From NCBI GenBank assembly GCA_029339195.1, contig JAPTJF010000057.1, positions 147,826-211,825 on the forward strand: a stretch of DNA of 64,000 bases, written 5' to 3'. A model generated the notes under the pieces. It did not search any database, was not told the DNA's origin, and saw only the letters and a program-made list of their open reading frames with translations. The position numbers and the translations under genes were made by a program. Shown here in pieces: positions 1 through 12,654 of this stretch. Every line of letters begins with the position of its first letter. The stretch's first letter is position 1. This stretch comes from Micractinium sp. NFX-FRZ. Its lineage: Eukaryota; Chlorophyta; Trebouxiophyceae; Chlorellales; Chlorellaceae.

Positions 1-332
1 CTGCGCCTCCTGCTGCTGCTGGCGGCGCTGCTGCTGCGACGATGCCTGCTTACCCTTCTTTGGCTGCTGCAGCCGCACCGGCGACGGCGGCTGCTTTGGC
101 TGCGCTCCCGGGGATGGCTTCCGTGACTGCCAGTCTGCCAGCTCTCCCTCTGAAGCCTGATCCGGCTGCCGCTGCTCCTCATCCTTTCCCGGCTGCGGCC
201 GCCGCTGCGCCTGCTGCTGCTCCAGCTGCTCCTCTTCCTCTGTCGCTGGGCACTCCCCTTGCTCGGCCGGCAGCCGCGGTGAGGCCTGCCCATCGCTGTC
301 TGTAAGCCCGGGCACAGGATGCGCCTGCTCAC

Positions 333-364
<32 letters not shown>

Positions 365-389
365 GGTGCGCCTGCTGCCGTGTGTGAAG
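1..389 (-). CDS. Partial gene, Gln/Glu-rich protein (window cuts its 3' side)
   Basis: On the minus strand one frame stays open from about 389 to base 1. It reads as a low-complexity protein: a poly-Gln tract (CTG run on the plus strand, about 336-362), then an acidic segment with EEEEQLEQQQAQRR, then a Pro/Gln/Lys part with QPKQPPSPVRLQQPKKG. The composition and CAG-type Gln codons match the other regulatory proteins in this window. No domain is visible. The 5' exon boundary is uncertain: a plausible acceptor (cacgcag) lies near 389, and no upstream exon could be joined with confidence. The 3' end lies outside the window. Confidence 0.55.
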
Positions 390-1600
390 CGCCTGCGTGG
401 CGGAAGGTGCAGGGGCGGGGGGAGTGGGCCGGCGATGCAAGGGGTGCCTACGGGGGCCTCTGCATGCACCAGAATCCTCTGTGTGCAGGCCCTGCTGTGT
501 GCAGCTGAAACAAGCTGTGCATGTGCAGTCACACTGACGAGTGTCAAGCGGCGCGTCGCACACACACACCGCGGGATGGGGCTTCAGTCCAGTGCAACCC
601 TTCGCGTTGCATAACGCCCGACGCCTTCAGCCCCTGCCGGCGAGCCGAAACGAAAGTACAACAACTTGCCTGAGAGCTTGGCATTAAACTTTAGAGGGTT
701 GAACCGTAGGCGGCTCATTTTGCCTGCAGCGCACAGGGCAGGCCAAGGCGGCAAGCGGCAGGGTGAGCGGCAGTTGAGGCGCCGGGCGTGCCGCTGGCGG
801 GCGGGCACACTGCTAGGGTTCGCCGCCTCCCACCTTTCAACACGCGGGGCTCCAACCCTCTCACCGTTGAAAGTGCGTATCTCAGCTTGCGGCAGCGATC
901 TTCTATGCTGTGCAGATTTTCACGCGCGATGCCGCTGCCGCGGCCGCTAACGCTTGCGACAGGATTAATTCCCTTGAAGAGTTGGGCGGGGAGCGTTGCA
1001 AGCTGCCCCGGAGCCCGGGCTGCGGGTGGTACATCTGCCATGCTGGGCAGCGCTGTGGCGGGCGCCGGCGGGCCTCGGGCCGCGATGGTGGCCTGCGCAC
1101 TGATTGGGCATCACTGCTGCATGCTGGCCCAGACCTCCCGCGCTCAACTGGGACTCTGCCGGATCAAGACGCATCGAGTCTTACAAGCCGTGCGCATCAA
1201 TGCAAGCTGCGAGCAGAAGGGGCGGTCACCCAGGGGGTGGGGTGTGCAAGGCGAGCCAGGTGCAGTGGCGGCGGGCTACTAATCACCATATTATATATTT
1301 CAATTCCTCATTGAAGCGGGGCACGAACGGCACACACTGGATGAGAAGGCGAAGCCAGTTCACGAGCCACGCCAGGGATGTGCACACGTATGAATTCACG
1401 TAGGGGTGTTGAGAGCTGCCATCCCCTGCGCCGGGCGGCAGCCGCTGCTTCCGTGCTCAGCAAGGCGGTCCCACTGCACAGCGTGCCTTCAAGGCTCCCC
1501 TCAAAACGACTTGCCCATCGACCTTCCCATGCGTGCAGTCGCCGTCGTGGAATTTGCAGTAGTGTTATGGCAACTTCATCTCATCTCAGATTGTGTGTTG
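390..1600. other. Intergenic, no gene recognised
   Basis: Open frames here are short, mutually overlapping and lack conserved motifs. I see no exon chain. The stretch lies upstream of the partial Gln-rich gene and downstream of the methyltransferase gene, so it probably holds the promoter or 5' exon of the former and the 3' UTR of the latter. Confidence 0.5.
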
Positions 1601-4282
1601 TCAGGGCTTGCGCATTAGGAAGGTGGGGAAGTCAGCTTCTTGGTAGGTGACGGCAAGCGTGAGGCCGTACTGCTCTGCAAACTCGTCTGCCGCCCCCTTG
1701 ACTGCGCCCTCGTGCAGGGTCCCGTCCTGGCACACTGCACCCACAGGCAGGGGGAAGGTAACAGGCAGGTAGGCAGGCAGGCGGTGAACAGGAAAGAGGC
1801 AAGCATTTGGGGGCTGCGCAGCGGGCGGGCGGGCATGCGAGCAGCGGCGAGGGGAGGAACACTGTGCAGGGAGGCAGCGCATGGGGTGCACTACTGCTGG
1901 CGCCTGGGCTGGATGGCTGGGCATACGTCCTTCAGTTGGGGGGAGGACTCACGTGACCAGGCACGCAGGGAGGCTGGGGCCCGTTTCTGAATCTCGTCGG
2001 TGTGAAGGTAGTCGTGGCCTGCGGTGAAAAAGGGAGGGGAGGGTGGTTGGGATGAAGAGTGCCCGGGTGGCAGCCTCAGAGCCAGCCATACGCCGCCTGG
2101 GGGCAGCATGCGCAGCAGGCATGGCACCTGCCAGCTGGAGCAGGCGGGGCATCTGGCAGAGCAGCGCTCACCCGCAAGGATGCCCCCGCTGCGCAGCTTG
2201 GGCCAGTACGTCTCAATGTCCTCCTTGGCGCCGCAATAGTCGTGCCTGCGTGGGGTGGGGGTAAGGGTGGGGTGGGGGCACAACGGGACGGGCTGGGGAC
2301 GTGGCTGCTCCAGAGGCGCCCGGGCCTCTAAGCCTTCCATGCTGCGTGCGGCACCCCTGTGCCCGGCCCCCCGACCACAGCTGCCGCCCTTTCCACCCGC
2401 CATTCCTGGAGACTTTTGCCACCGCATTCATCTCTTCATGCACTTCCCCTGCGTCCTTTCCCACACATCCCATCCCATGCGCCTCCCTGTCCCCCTTCTC
2501 CTGCGCCCCTCCAAGGAGAGGTCCCCAGAAAGTGGAGCCTACCCCTCACCGCTGAATTACAAACCTACACACAGCGCAGCGCAGCGCAGCGCAGCTGCAT
2601 CCAAGGCCCCACTTATAGTGCCCCCGCCCGCATCCCCCCTGGATCCACCCACCCACTCCACCTGCCTCCCCCCTCACCGTGCGTCCACGTACACAAAGTC
2701 CAGGCTGTCGTCTGGGATACGCTTGGCTGCCACCGTGGAGTAGTTGCGCAGGAAGACGGTCTGCTTTGTGGGGGGGGGAGCGGGGTGCCGGGGCGTGGGG
2801 GGGCGGGTGGGGGAGAAGGGGGTTTTAAAGGCCACGCACAGCGTGATGCACACCGGAGTGGGAGGGGAGCTCCCCCCCCCGGAAGCTGGGACAGCGAGAC
2901 AATGCAGAGCATTCGGGGGCGGTGGGGCAGGCGAGCGGTGGGCGTTCGTTAGGTGGCATAGAGCGCTCTTGAGTGCGATGGGGCGCCGCCAGCGGAGCGA
3001 CCCCTCATGCCCGCTTGCCCGCCCACCATGCTGTGCCAGCCTCCTCACAAACCCACTGTGCCTGCCATCCCCGCCGCTCAGCAGACTCAGTGCTCAGGAG
3101 GCTCCCTGCCTGGCCCACCAGGTGCTCCCGCTGCCAGATGGCACAGCCTCCTCTCCTGCCACCTCTTCTCCCGGCCATCCCCTGCCTGGCCACTGCTCCC
3201 CACGCCGCACCACTGCTGCCAATCGGTCGTTCAATCCTCAATCTCACCTTGCCCTTCCAGGGTTCCAGCCGCTTGCGCGCCTCCTGGTACCGCTTCTCCT
3301 GCTCGGCCTGGGCCACGTTGGCAGAGTCGATGTAATTCTGGTCGCCGCCCTGCACGTCACATGGACGGAAAGCTGTTCAGAGGGGGCAGCCCTTCTGATG
3401 TGAAGCAGCCAGTGTCGCTGCCCCGAGCTTGAAGGGCTGAATTCTGGCGATTGCCGTCCCGCCCACATGTGCGCCGGTGCTGCCGAGCCCAGCAGCAGCG
3501 CTGCCCCGCCCCGCCCAGCTGGAACCCAGCAGAAATGGTGTCCCCCCAACCGGCAGAGCCCGCAGAGCCCGCCCAGCCACCAGGAAGCAGGCGCAGAGCT
3601 GATTCGCAGTGGCCGCCAGCCCAGCGGCGGCCAGCCAGCCTGGCTGAGCCACTGGCTGTCACCTGATGTCCCCAGGGGTCCACCAAATAGAATCGGGTGC
3701 AGGAGGGCCAGCGCTGCAGGAGGGACTCGGAGAATACGGCCCGCTGCAGGTGGCAAGCAAGCAGGGACGTGGCGGTGGGGGGCCTCAGGGCCTGAATCGG
3801 GGGGTGGGCGGCACCGGTGGCGCTGTAGTGGAGGGAATGGGAGCGAGGCGTGCAGCAGCCCAACCACCAGATCAGTTGTGGATGGCACGGCCTGGTGTGA
3901 TGCCAGATTGAGCAGCCTGTGACGCGCGGCACTCAGCAACTCCCTCAGTCGGGGCGTCCAGGGGTGAGGGTTGGTCACAAATTTGGTCCGGCACCGCTGC
4001 CGGCAGCGGCGCCGCGGCAGCAGCGGTGATACCTCCCACCTGCACCCCAATCTCGACGCCAGTCTTCATCCCTTCCTTTTCAAGGATCAATCCAATGTCG
4101 GCGCGGAAACGGGGCGGAATTAGCGCCTTTGCCTTCGCAGGCCCCGCAAACGCGCTACTGCGCTGTTGTTGGGCGAGGACCAGCCACGCAGCCAGGGCGC
4201 CGCAAAGCACCGCTGCAGCCAACCGTATCACCGATCGCTGCTGCTGTAGCGGGGCAGCCGGCTTCTTCAATTGTGCTGTCAT
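1601..4282 (-). CDS. SAM-dependent methyltransferase, class I, with N-terminal membrane anchor
   Basis: Seven exons join in phase: 4282-4040, 3743-3663, 3349-3248, 2760-2678, 2245-2172, 2018-1953, 1734-1601 (783 nt, 260 aa). The start is the ATG just before a hydrophobic segment (residues about 20-37, VIRLAAAVLCGALAAWLVLA), which looks like a signal anchor; secretory or Golgi targeting is inferred. The catalytic fold follows the Methyltransf_24-like pattern common in algae: GVEIGVQRAVFSE (motif I region), FYLVDPWGHQ (acidic residue for the ribose), SLDFVYVDARHDY, WPKLRSGGILAGHDY, and a C-terminal GAVKGAADEFA block ending in FLMRKP. Length and motif order fit the family. The substrate cannot be read from the sequence. 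The gene is divergent from the Rieske oxygenase gene, with about 580 bp between the two starts. Confidence 0.85.
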
Positions 4283-4864
4283 TGTCGAGATCGGAGGAGG
4301 AGACTTTGCCGAGGCTTTGCAACAACGGTGCCGCCAGCCAGGCGCTTTGTGATGACACGGTCGGAGGTGTGGCGCAAGGCCTGGGGGCGGCAGGACGGGG
4401 CAGCACACGGCCAGGCCAGCATGGCGGCGGTACCGGGCATGCGGCCGCGGCGCCACGGCGGCGCCTGCCATTAACATAAGCACGATGGCTGGTCTTGCAT
4501 TGGTGCCAAGACCATCACGAATGTCTTGAATTGCACCTGTGTGTGCTATACGCGGGCAGGCAGCTCAGATGGCAGGGAGGGTGGCAAGCGCGTGGGTGGG
4601 CGGGCGGCCGCACCTCATGGGTGGCCAGCCTGCCAGGCGCCCTCATGCCAACCATGGCAGCTGTGGTGCACATACATACGGGTCTTGTGCATGTGCTAGC
4701 GAGGGTTCATCCATTATGAGTGCTATATGTGGGCAGGCATGATGCGTGGTCAAACAGTGGAGGGAGATGACTAGGCTGCCTTTTGGTCACTCACCTAACT
4801 CTCCCTAGCCTGGCCCAGGCAGCGCTGGCATGCTGTCAAGGACTGTGCCAGCGTGTTACGAAAC
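4283..4864. promoter_or_regulatory. Shared upstream region of two divergent genes
   Basis: This 582-bp stretch separates the ATGs of the methyltransferase (minus) and the Rieske oxygenase (plus), so it must hold both 5' UTRs and promoters. No TATA-like element stands out. It contains small imperfect repeats built on GTGGGCGGGC and GGCAGG. The role is inferred from gene orientation only. Confidence 0.45.
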
Positions 4865-5031
4865 ATGCAGCCCGTGGCGACCGCTGGCAGCCGCGCTTCT
4901 CCAGCCCCGGCCCTGCTAAGCAGGCGACTCACAGCCCGGGCAGCTCGCCCAGCATCAAACCCTTGGCTGCACACAGCCTCCAGGCTGCGCTGCTCACCGG
5001 CCTGCGCATTGAGCCAGCCGCCAGAGCACTG

Positions 5032-5062
<31 letters not shown>

Positions 5063-8000
5063 CCCAAGGCAGCCGCTGAGCGGGCCAGCAAGCAGGTGGA
5101 GCAGCTTGACTGGAGGCGGCAGTGGTACCCTCTGGTGAGGTGGCGTGCTGGAGAGGGGCCAGGTGGCGGGGTTGAAAGGCGGCGGCTCAGGTGGGCCCGG
5201 CAGCATGCGGTGGGGCAGGCGGCTGGGCGGTTGGCTTGGGACTGCCGACTGCTGGAGGCCTGCTCTTCTCACCATCTCCATCACTGCCAGATCCCTGCCC
5301 TGCTTGTGTGTCCAACATGCGTGTCCCCCTGCAGGCGCCGCTGTCTTACCTCGATCGCACCCGCCCGGCAGCCTACACTGTGCTTGGCCGCCAGCTGGCA
5401 GTGTGGTGAGCCCGCTCAGAGGCCCGCTTGCCGCTTGCTTGACGAGTGCTAGCGCGGGGACCGTCAGGATCCCCAGCCTGCGACACCCGCCTCAACCCGC
5501 TTCTCTTTCACGAAGAGCAAACCAGATTAATCAATATTGACTGGCCGTGCATCTGCCTCTCACCAGCTGCAGCCCACCTCGGCTTCATCACTTTCTTCCC
5601 CACCCCACTAGGTACCACGCCCCCACCGGCTCCTGGCAGGCGTTGGAGGACCGCTGCCCCCACCGGCTGGCCCCGTTGTCCGAGGGGCGCGTGGAGCCAG
5701 CCACCGGCAACCTGCAGTGCAGGTGCAGGCCGGGCATGCCCAGGGGAAGAGCATGGATTTGCAAGCAATGCACTAACCAGTGGTTCCAGCAAATGCCTCG
5801 AGGACAGCAAGACAGCCCCGGGCAGTGCTCAGTTTGGGGGCCACCACTCTATGGCATGCCAGCTGCTCCTAGCGTCATGTCTCACCACAGCCTGTCCTAC
5901 CCTGCCCGCCGCCTTCCCTCCTCCAGCTACCATGGGTGGCAGTTCTCCACAGGGGGCCGGGCGGTGCGCATCCCCCAGGCCGACTCGCCTCAGCAGGAGG
6001 CGGCAGCCTGCAGCAGCCCACGCAGCTGCGCCGCCCCCTTCCCTGTGCGGGCGGAGCAGGTGGGTGGAGGGTGCAGGGGGAGGGGCAGGGCGGAGGGATA
6101 GGCAGGGAGTTCAGGGGTGGGATCCAGCAGTGGCGAGGCATGTGCTGGCTCAAACGTGACCCCACATCACTGCGCTTAAACTTGACCTTGGTGCTTAAAC
6201 TTCAACTCATCATATCTCCGTCTTGTCGTCCCTCCCTTGTTGCGCCTGCAGGGCATGCTGTGGGTTTGGATGGACAGCAGCCCAGAGGGAGCGCTGGCCA
6301 GCCTGCAGCGCGCGCTGCCGCTGCCTGCTGAGCTCCTGCCCGGCCCCAGTGGCCCCGCTGGCGTGCTGCTGGGCGACTGGTGAGGGAGGGCAGCGGGCAC
6401 TGCAGGACAGGCGGGAGCTGCCAGTAAGCTTTTGAGCATCATTAAAGCCCCCGCTGGCGTCACACGCTGGTACGTCTGCATTCAATAGTTAAACTCCTAA
6501 CGTACAACCACGCCTGCAGGTACCAGCGCGACCTGCCGGTGAGCTACGAGTACCTGCTGGAGAACCTGCTGGACCCTTCCCATGTGCACGTCGCCCACCA
6601 CGGAGTGATTGGGAGCAGGGACAGGTGCGACGCCGCGCAGGTGGCACAAGCACAAGCTGTGTGCTGCTAGGAGGCATCTGGCAGGTGCTTTGGCTTGCTG
6701 GTGCCTTTAAAACACCGGTTGAACCGGCTGCTGTGTCATGCCCTGCAGGGCGGGCCCCATCATGCTGCGGCAGGACGGGGAGCTCAGTGCTCAGCGCGGC
6801 TTCCGGCTGAGCATGGCGGGGCAATGGGGGCAGAACGGTGGCGGGCAGCAGGGCGGGGCGCCCAAGGCCCGCCCCACCAGGCACCTGCTGGAAAGCGAGC
6901 TCTTCCCGTGGACCACAGAGCTGCCAGCTGACTGGGAGGACGACATGCGTGCCCCTCCTGCCGGCATGCCTGCCCGCACGCACTTTGTGCCGCCGGGACT
7001 GGTGTGGTGAGCGGAGCGGGGCGGGGCGGGGAGGGGTGGGGTGAGTGCAACGGCAGGCATGCTCCCAGGCAAGGCACCTGCTGTTGGTGCCGGGTTCCCC
7101 TGTGCTTCTGTCCTGGGTAGACCCTACCCTTTCTTGCATGCACGTGCACATGTGGCCCCTGACCCCCTTGCACAGGCTGGAGATGCCAGCGGGCAGCAGC
7201 GGCAGCCACTTCTCCATGCTCTTCTACGCCGTCCCTGTCGGGTGGGTGGGGCGGCTTCTTTGAATGTGTAACAACAGCAACGGAGAGTGGGTGACTGAGG
7301 CCTTTTGCTGTCGCTTGCTTCGGGCACCGCGCCTCTATGTGGGAGGCGTGAGGGCAGCTAGGCCGTGTGCTTGCTGCTCGACCCGCCGCTGTCCCTCCCT
7401 GCTGCTGCAGACCGGGGGCCAGCCGCCTGCTTGCCGGGTACTCAACCGATGCCCTGCCCCAGGCGGTGCGGGGCGCTCTCCAGTCAGGCAAGTGCATACA
7501 AACCCCTTGACATGCACCATGTTCTTGCTGTTTGCGCGGCAGCAACGGCCGCGCAAACTTTTTTTCACGCAACACAGTGCGCGCCCTTGCCTTCTCAGCG
7601 CTCACCATCCACGTCACTTCCGCTTCAGTTTGCTGTCAGTTCTCACCACCGCCCTCTGTTCCTCTGCAGAAGCGCTGGCCCCGGTCCTGCATGCCTTCCG
7701 CTTCCTGGCTGACCTGGGCTCACACGAGGTCATTGATGGAGACCTGATACACATCTACCAGCAGGTGCGCCCCACTTCCCCTTAAGAGTTTATAACAAAG
7801 AGAAGCCTGATGCAGGCCCACCGCTGGCGGCCATGCAACACACTTGTGGTGAGGGCACGCACCCGCCGCTGCGGCTGTGAGGGCTGGCATGCCTGCCGAG
7901 AATGGCCTGCATGTGTTGCACAGTGCTCGTGGAGCTGAAAGCATGAGGAAAAGCCTCGTGTTCTTTCTTCAACCTCCTAGACAGAAGAGCAGCACTGCCT

Positions 8001-9101
8001 CTGCGTGTCGTGCTGCAGGAGCAGGTGGCACGCAGGGAGGGCCGCAAGTGGCACCAGGCCTACTTCATGCCTGCCTCAGCCGACAGGTAAGCACGGCGAG
8101 CTGCCCAAACGTGCGTCCAGGTGGCAGCGAGGCTCAGCAGCCTGCAGGCAGCAAGGACGGCTGGCTGGCTGCTGCTGGGATGCCTGCTGTGCCAAGAGAC
8201 TGCTCGCAAGTTGCCTCAACCACCCCGCCTGTGTGTGTGGTGTGTCTGTGCGCTGCAGGGGCGTGGTGCTGCTGCGCTGCTGGCTGGATGAGCTGGCAGG
8301 AGGCGGCCCGCAGTACTGCAAGGCGGGATCCAACTCATCGCCAGCTGGCAGCCAGGTGGGCACATGCATTTGGGTTCAGGATGCATTGCAGCAACACAGC
8401 CGGTCTGATGCAAACATCATACTTGCATGATGCAACGGACCCTGCACTCCCCACCGCCCCATTCCCCACTCCCAGCCTTGCACTCACAGCACTTCACATC
8501 GGCCCTGCCCCCTGCAGCCGCTCATCAACGCCGCAGCCAGCAGGCCTCTGAGTCGGCGTGAGATCCTGGACCGCTACGAGCAGCACACCCGGCACTGCCC
8601 CTCCTGCCGCAGGGTGAGCAAGCACACTGGCACCTGCGCGCAGGCACCGGCAGCTGACATGCACCTCTCAGGCTGATGTGCACTTCCAATCACGATGCAC
8701 AGAGCTAGCCCAGCTCCCAGCCAGCCTGCCCAATGTGCTTGGCACCAGCTCTCCACCTTACCTGCAGCTCCGGCCCCCTTGTCCTGAACGTCGGCCCCCT
8801 GACCGCCCTCCCCATGCCACCCCCTTTGCCCACACCACAGGCACTTGGCACGGTGCAGGCTGCGCGCCAGGTGCTGCAGGCGGCGGCTGCCTCTGGGTTT
8901 GCCGCCGCCTTCACACTGGCGCTGCTGCAGGCCCTGCTGTCAGTGCCCCTGCCGCTGGCCGGGCCCACCATTTGGGGCCGCCCCACCAGCCTGCCGCTGG
9001 TGCTGGGTGCGGCGGCGCTGACGGCGGGGGTGCTGCAGCAGGCGTTGGGCAGCCTGGAGCAGCGGTTTGTGTTTGTGGATTACGTCCATCCTGAGAAGTG
9101 A
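4865..9101 (+). CDS. PAO: Pheophorbide a oxygenase-like Rieske oxygenase (PAO/PTC52/TIC55 family)
   Basis: Fourteen exons join in phase (1836 nt, 611 aa): 4865-5134, 5335-5405, 5612-5722, 5927-6059, 6252-6379, 6520-6624, 6749-7006, 7176-7241, 7411-7487, 7670-7764, 8019-8086, 8259-8355, 8518-8613, 8841-9101. The N-terminus (about 60 aa, rich in Ala/Ser/Arg) looks like a plastid transit peptide. The Rieske [2Fe-2S] ligands are C129-P-H131 and C150-S-Y-H153, in CPHRLAPLSEGR and YHGWQF. The mononuclear iron site is NLLDPSHVHVAHH (D256, H259, H264). AYFMPASADR and the redox CxxC (C520, C523 in HCPSC) are typical of the PAO branch. Two hydrophobic helices end the protein. PAO opens the chlorin ring of pheophorbide a during chlorophyll breakdown; PTC52 or TIC55 are the alternatives. 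Intron 9 uses a GC donor. Confidence 0.85.
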
Positions 9102-9575
9102 GGAGTGAGGCGGGCAAGGCTTCAGGACGGCGGCCCACGCCCGGATGCTGAGCACGCACTGAAGCAGTGATGCGCAGCTGCGGGAGGGCACGCGGTGCCT
9201 TGCGAGCTAGCAGCGAGCTGAGACAGTTGCTGGGCGGTGCTGTCACCGCCGTGCACGGCGTGGACACTGCACAGCGTGGCACAGCGTAACAGCCTGGCAT
9301 GCCTTGACGTAGCCCTGCAAGCTTCTTGTTTGGCCACACTTTACAGTGTACAGTGACCTGACGACGATGATGATGATGCAGAGAAGAGAGACAAGACACT
9401 GGGTGGCATGCATGCTGCATCAATCAAGAGCCCTGGCCTGTGGAATCTGATAGCCTTGGAAGCAAACTGAGATGGATGGAAGTGCGCTGACTTGTCAAGG
9501 CTGAAAGCTGTTGTTAGTGTAAGACAGGAGAGTTCCATGAATGGGAGCCATCAACAAGCGGGCCACGGCTGCGCC
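9102..9575. other. Convergent intergenic region between PAO-like gene and zinc-finger gene A
   Basis: The two genes converge here, so the stretch holds only 3' UTRs. TGTAA signals occur on both strands (plus at 9518-9522, minus at 9341-9345), and the two transcripts could overlap at their 3' ends. No coding exon is seen. Confidence 0.5.
9341..9345 (-). terminator. TGTAA poly(A) signal for gene A
   Basis: TTACA on the plus strand reads TGTAA on the minus strand, the usual green-algal polyadenylation signal. It lies about 230 nt past the stop of gene A. Confidence 0.4.
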
Positions 9576-11652
9576 TCAGCCTGCGCTGTCGCCCCCTCCC
9601 AGCCCAAAACGCAGGGCGGTGGCCATCAGCTGCGCGGCGGCGCTGTGCAGCCCCGAGCGCAGCAGCGCCCGCAGCCGGCCCTCCTGGAAGGGCAGGCGGG
9701 CGAGCATGTTTGCAGCAGGAAGAGGCCTGGGCAGCCCCAGCCAAAATCTGTACACACACAATCTTCAGGTGCAACGTACTTGATGAATCAGAGCATCACG
9801 CACCGCGAGTCGATGTGTAACGACAGGTGGCAACACAACGCGTCGAAGCATCGAGGCAAGGCGCCCACCAGAAAAGCAGCCCATCACCTGGCCCACCTTG
9901 GCGGCCTGCTCCGCTGGCGGCAGCCTGTCCATGAGCGCCGAGAAGGAGGCGGACAGGCCAGGGGTCAACCCGGCGCCGGCAGCAGTTGGTGCGCCTGCTA
10001 CCTCAAGCAGCAGGCTGAACAGGTCCTGCTCCCGCTGCCCATGCTGCTGTTGCGGCTCTTGCACCTCCTCCTCCTCCTGCTGCTGCTGCTGCTGCTGCTG
10101 CTGGGTGGGCGCTGCAGAGAGCACCAGCGCTGCATGTGATGACTCTGGTGCAACCGCTGCTACCGATGGGCTGTCTGCCAGCTGGCAGCGCCCGCTGCCA
10201 GCCGCAGAGATGGGCCCAGCCTGCTCATTGCTCTGTAAGCGCCGGCGCTTGACAGATGGCTTGGGGCTGTCAGCCTCCTCTTGCTTCACGCCGCCCAGCT
10301 GCTGCTGCTGCCGCTGCTGCTGCTGCTGCTTCAGCTGCGGCTGCGGCGGCTCTTGGGGCTGCCGCCCTGGCACGGACCCTTGCTCCTGCTGCCCATGTGC
10401 CTCCTTCTGCTGGTGCGTTCGCTGCGGCTGCTGTTGTGCCCCAGGCTGATTGGCTGCAGTGGTCCGCCTGATGGCTGCCATGGCTGCATTGTACCCAGCC
10501 GCAACCGCCCTCATCTGCAGTGCCTGGAACATCTGCAGCGGCATGGCCTGCTGCACAGCAGGTGTTTGCACCGTGCATCCTCCCGCCGGCGTGCCTGGCG
10601 CTGCTCCCTGCCCCACCATGCTGCTTTGAACTGCTTTGAAAACAGGAGCATGAGGCTGCACTGGCGTCAGGCCTGCCGCAGCAGCTGGCACTGGCACCGT
10701 GCTGGCTGGATTGCCACGCACAGACTGCTCGCTACTGTCGTTGGCGATGGCCTGCTGCGTGCCCACCTGCCATGGCTGCTGCTGCTGCTGCGGTGCGTCA
10801 ACCGCCTGCCCTGCTGGCTCCTGGCGCTGTGCACCAGCTGGCTGTGTTGTTGCTGTTGCTGGTGCCTCATGTTGCTTCACCTCGGTCGGCTGCTGCGCCA
10901 CTGCTCCAGCTGCTCCAGCTGCTGCATGCTGCACAGCTGGCCCATGCCCCTGCACCTCTCCAGGGGCCGCGTCTGCCACTGCCCGCTGCGCCCCTGCCGG
11001 CTGCACCGCTGCCCGCTGCCGCTCCTTGCTGCGCAGCGGCAGCACGGGCAGGCCTTGTCCCAGTGCCTCCCGGCGGACTTGATAGAAGCAGGGGGTGCAC
11101 ACAAACTCCGCTCCCGACACTGGGTGGGTGCGCCAGCCAGCAAACGTGTGGGAGCCGGGAGTGGTGCTGCAGCACACCAGGCACTGAACATTCACCGGCG
11201 GCATGCGCCCGCGGTTGTCCCAATGCTTCCGGCACCTCTCGCAGATGCGCGCGGAGGTGAGGGGATGGCGCCTCCAGTTGCTGCAATGGCCTGTGCCGCA
11301 GTGGCTGCACACCTTGGCCTCCACGTGCGCCTGCCCCGCTGGCCTGCCCCGCTTGCGCCCCTGCTGTGCTGCAGGGTGCTCCAAACCAGCAGCAGCGGTT
11401 GGCTGCACTGAAGCCGCAACAGCCTGCCGCTGTTGCAGGTCGATCGCCAGCTGTCCAAGGTTCAGGCTGGGGCACTGGCCCTGGGCTGCTGCTGCTCCTG
11501 CTGCTGTTGCTGCACCTGCGATGACTGCGCCGGCGCCGGGCGGGGGGCACCCTGCTGGGGCCGCTGCCGCCGCTGCTGCTGCCTGCCGCAGGTCTGCCAC
11601 TCGCAGGCCACGTAGCTCTGGCACAAGCGCAAATGGCGCCTGGAAGGCTGCC

Positions 11653-11683
<31 letters not shown>

Positions 11684-12233
11684 AGTGTATCGTGCCAGGT
11701 GCCGCCAGGGGTGGCACAGCGATGAGCGGTGTGGCCGGCAGGCAGAGGCCCGCTGCGGGGGCTTGCGTCACTTGTGCAGGCAGTGTTGGGGCGGGAGACG
11801 GGCTTGGCTGGCTGAGGCTGCGCTCTGGGATATGCGCTGCTGCTGGTGAGCCTGCTGCACTTCCCAAAGTGGGGCTGGGGACAGCAGCGCCCTCTGGCAC
11901 CGCTGTCCATCGGGGCGGCGCCCTGGTGCCTAGCGTCCTAGGGTCTCGTCGGCTGATGGGCACTGCCGGCGGCTGCCGCGGGCGCGGCGGCTGCGACGCC
12001 TCCCGCTCTCCCACCGCCACAGTGCCGCCTGGCGCCCCTGCTCCTGCTGGCTCAGTGACTGCCTTCTGCTGCTGCCCTGAGGAGCCTGCTGGCCGGTGTT
12101 TGGCGTCCGCGGGTGACGAACTGCGCTGCCTCTGAGGCTCCGGAAGCATGGCTCGTTCTGGTTTATGACGAGGGGTTTGTTCTAGGATGTTCTGCCCAGC
12201 CATATCAACAGTCGGGTGCTGGCACGGCGCCAT
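9576..12233 (-). CDS. GATA-like paired zinc-finger protein A
   Basis: Two exons, 12233-9897 and 9683-9576, give 814 aa with matching phase. An ATG at 12149 (786 aa) is an alternative start. The N-terminal third is Pro/Ala/Gln-rich and carries SRRDPRTLG. After a basic RKRGRPAG stretch comes one paired module (about 11066-11311). Finger 1, CSHCGTGHCSNWRRHP...ICERC, has C-x2-C-x18-C-x2-C spacing as in plant GATA factors. The second finger starts CLVC and ends CTPCFYQVRR. A long Gln/Pro tail follows, then LKQQQQQRQQQQLGGVKQEE, a DLFSLLLEVAG...LPPAEQAAK segment, and (second exon) EGRLRALLRSGLHSAAAQLM. That last pair matches the cassette in B and C. It is probably a nuclear DNA-binding regulator; its targets are unknown. 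It is the last of three co-oriented relatives. Confidence 0.75.
11066..11311 (-). other. Paired GATA-like Cys4 module of gene A
   Basis: Finger 1 has Cys pairs CSHC and CERC separated by 18 residues, with the WRRHP core. An RGRMPPVNVQ spacer leads to finger 2: CLVC, a longer loop with GWRTHP, then CTPC and the tail FYQVRR. Here the module lies in a single exon; in gene B the equivalent modules are split by an intron just before the last Cys. Confidence 0.75.
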
Positions 12234-12654
12234 GGGGCCTTCTGACCTTTCCTCCCAAGATCGCAGCCCATTCGAGCTCCATCTCAAGGTGGTTGGCCCT
12301 TAACACGGCACGCATAAGCATGGTTGCTCTGTTCGCTCAGCTGGATCCCGTGCTCCAACGAGCGGGCATTCGTGACGCTCAAGTCCAAGTTGGCGCCCGC
12401 CGCCCGTCACGGCATCTCCCAATTGACGGTCAACTATGCTGCGCTTGTTTGGGCGTGAGGCTCCGCCGATATCTCCCTGTGCAGATTTCCCACGCAGGTC
12501 ACATTCACTGTGCATGTTTCAAAATCACACACCACCAAGCATGTCTGGGCACTGACGGACGAGAGTGAGGAGAAAGACGCAAAAGGTGTGCAAAGGAAAG
12601 CGCACACAGTTCCCGTCCTGCCAGCGGGCTGGTGCACGCTCCACGTGAGCTAGC
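12234..12654. other. Intergenic between genes A and B
   Basis: Upstream region of A and 3' flank of B. No exon or clear TATA box was found, and no TGTAA signal for B was found within this stretch. Confidence 0.45.

Noticed and set aside
9898..11411. Cys-rich and Leu-rich plus-strand frames opposite gene A
   Set aside because: Cys runs are CTG tracts read in another frame. The minus strand has real Cys4 fingers and consistent splicing.
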